DNA of 6,827 bases from Rubrivivax sp. (lineage in GTDB: Bacteria > Pseudomonadota > Gammaproteobacteria > Burkholderiales > Burkholderiaceae_C), in assembly GCA_030693565.1 (NCBI GenBank), contig JAUYAJ010000422.1:1-6827 (forward strand). Reading direction: 5' to 3'. Every line of letters begins with the position of its first letter. Position 1 is the first letter of the stretch. Positions 6,416 to 6,827 of the stretch are shown here, one piece after another. The position numbers were made by a program, and so were the translations under genes. Under the pieces are notes generated by a model that was not told where the DNA came from, searched no databases, and saw nothing but the letters and a program-made list of their open reading frames with translations.

Positions 6416-6454
6416 CGCACTTCGTGACGCTTTCCTGCGCTGGCGCAAAGTGCG
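6416..6454 (-). other. Nested inverted repeat downstream of the TRAP permease gene
   Basis: CGCACTT (6416-6422) and AAGTGCG (6448-6454) form a 7-bp outer stem that encloses a second repeat TGCGC/GCGCA (6436-6440 and 6443-6447). It begins 13 bases after the permease stop. There is no T run, so if it ends transcription or protects the mRNA 3' end it is not a classical intrinsic terminator. The rest of the 238-base gap holds the hpf promoter candidate and leader, and no gene that I can support. Confidence 0.3.
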
Positions 6455-6467
6455 TGCGCGGCGCCGT

Positions 6468-6827
6468 TCAGGCGCGGGCGAGAAAAGTCGACAGCTGCGG
6501 AAATGCCACCAGCAGCGCCAGCACGGCGAGCATGGTGAGCACGAAGGGGAAGGCGCCGGCGAAGATGTCGCGGATGCCGATGCGGGGGTCGTTGAGTGCC
6601 GCCTTGACGGTGTAGACCGAGACGCCGAAGGGCGGCGTCAGCAGGCCGATCTCGACCGCCACCACGGTGATGACGCCAAACCAGACGATGTCCATGCCGA
6701 AGGCGCGCGCCACCGGCAGCACGATGGGCAGCATGATCAGCATGATCGACACCGAGTCGATGATGCAGCCCAGCGCGATGACGATGACGATGTAGGCGGC
6801 GACGAAGCCCCAGGGGCCCAGCCCCAG
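6468..6827 (-). CDS. TRAP transporter large permease subunit, C-terminal part (DctM family; cut by right edge)
   Basis: This is the C-terminal 119 residues of the large (12-TM) membrane subunit of a tripartite ATP-independent periplasmic transporter, which imports organic acids and similar solutes with a sodium gradient and a periplasmic binding protein. The reading frame stays open to the window edge, so the N-terminal roughly three quarters is missing. Seen in the visible part: a helix with YIVIVIALGCIIDSVSIML (12-30), MLPIVLPVARAFGMD (32-46), the family-typical VVAVEIGLLTPPFGVSVYTV (55-74), the loop DPRIGIRDIFAGAFPF (80-95), and a last helix (about 92-110). The substrate cannot be told from this fragment, and no binding protein or small permease (DctP/DctQ) is visible. 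It points the same way as hpf but is separated from it by 238 bases. Confidence 0.93.
   Translation of the reverse strand: MGLGPWGFVAAYIVIVIALGCIIDSVSIMLIMLPIVLPVARAFGMDIVWFGVITVVAVEIGLLTPPFGVSVYTVKAALNDPRIGIRDIFAGAFPFVLTMLAVLALLVAFPQLSTFLARA

Noticed and set aside
6230..6467. A possible small gene or structured RNA between the TRAP permease and hpf.
   Set aside because: Short frames here have no ribosome-binding site or conserved look, and the hairpins are isolated and short. I see no riboswitch or known small-RNA architecture, so I treat the gap as promoter and leader.

Overview
The window looks like ordinary core chromosome of a high-GC betaproteobacterium of the order Burkholderiales, probably near the Leptothrix/Rubrivivax/Comamonadaceae group. 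I infer this from strong G/C bias at third codon positions, from the gene order (leuS, exbD, exbB, dapB, bamE next to a divergent fur, then hprK, ptsN and hpf), and from the protein sequences. The genus cannot be fixed from the sequence alone.

Layout, left to right. Positions 1-3642 hold a tight minus-strand gene string, read right to left as bamE (outer-membrane assembly lipoprotein), dapB (lysine/diaminopimelate synthesis), exbB and exbD (proton-driven inner-membrane motor) and leuS (leucyl-tRNA synthetase, cut by the left edge). bamE and dapB overlap by one base. Gaps after that are 3, 1 and 31 bases, so this is almost certainly one transcription unit. Positions 3643-3752 are a divergent promoter region, followed by fur on the plus strand (3753-4181). 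fur converges on a minus-strand block read right to left as hpf (ribosome hibernation factor), ptsN (EIIA of the nitrogen phosphotransferase system) and hprK (HPr kinase/phosphorylase). hpf has its own strong intrinsic terminator, so it is at least partly uncoupled from ptsN-hprK. At the right edge (6468-6827) is the C-terminal end of a TRAP transporter large permease (DctM family) on the minus strand.

Functionally the window combines envelope maintenance (BamE, ExbBD), iron sensing (Fur), carbon/nitrogen phospho-signalling (PtsN, HprK), ribosome hibernation (HPF) and housekeeping metabolism (DapB, LeuRS). ExbBD may energise iron uptake that Fur controls, but no tonB or receptor is present here, so that link is an inference.

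I found no mobile element, CRISPR array, tRNA, rRNA or phage gene, and no convincing undescribed system. The points worth a second look are mostly regulatory: a perfect 9-bp hairpin just upstream of the hprK start, a long GC-structured hpf leader with a G-quadruplex-type motif, the lack of rpoN beside hpf, and the compact bamE/fur divergent promoter. Long open frames on the opposite strand of leuS and of exbD-exbB-dapB are GC-bias shadows.
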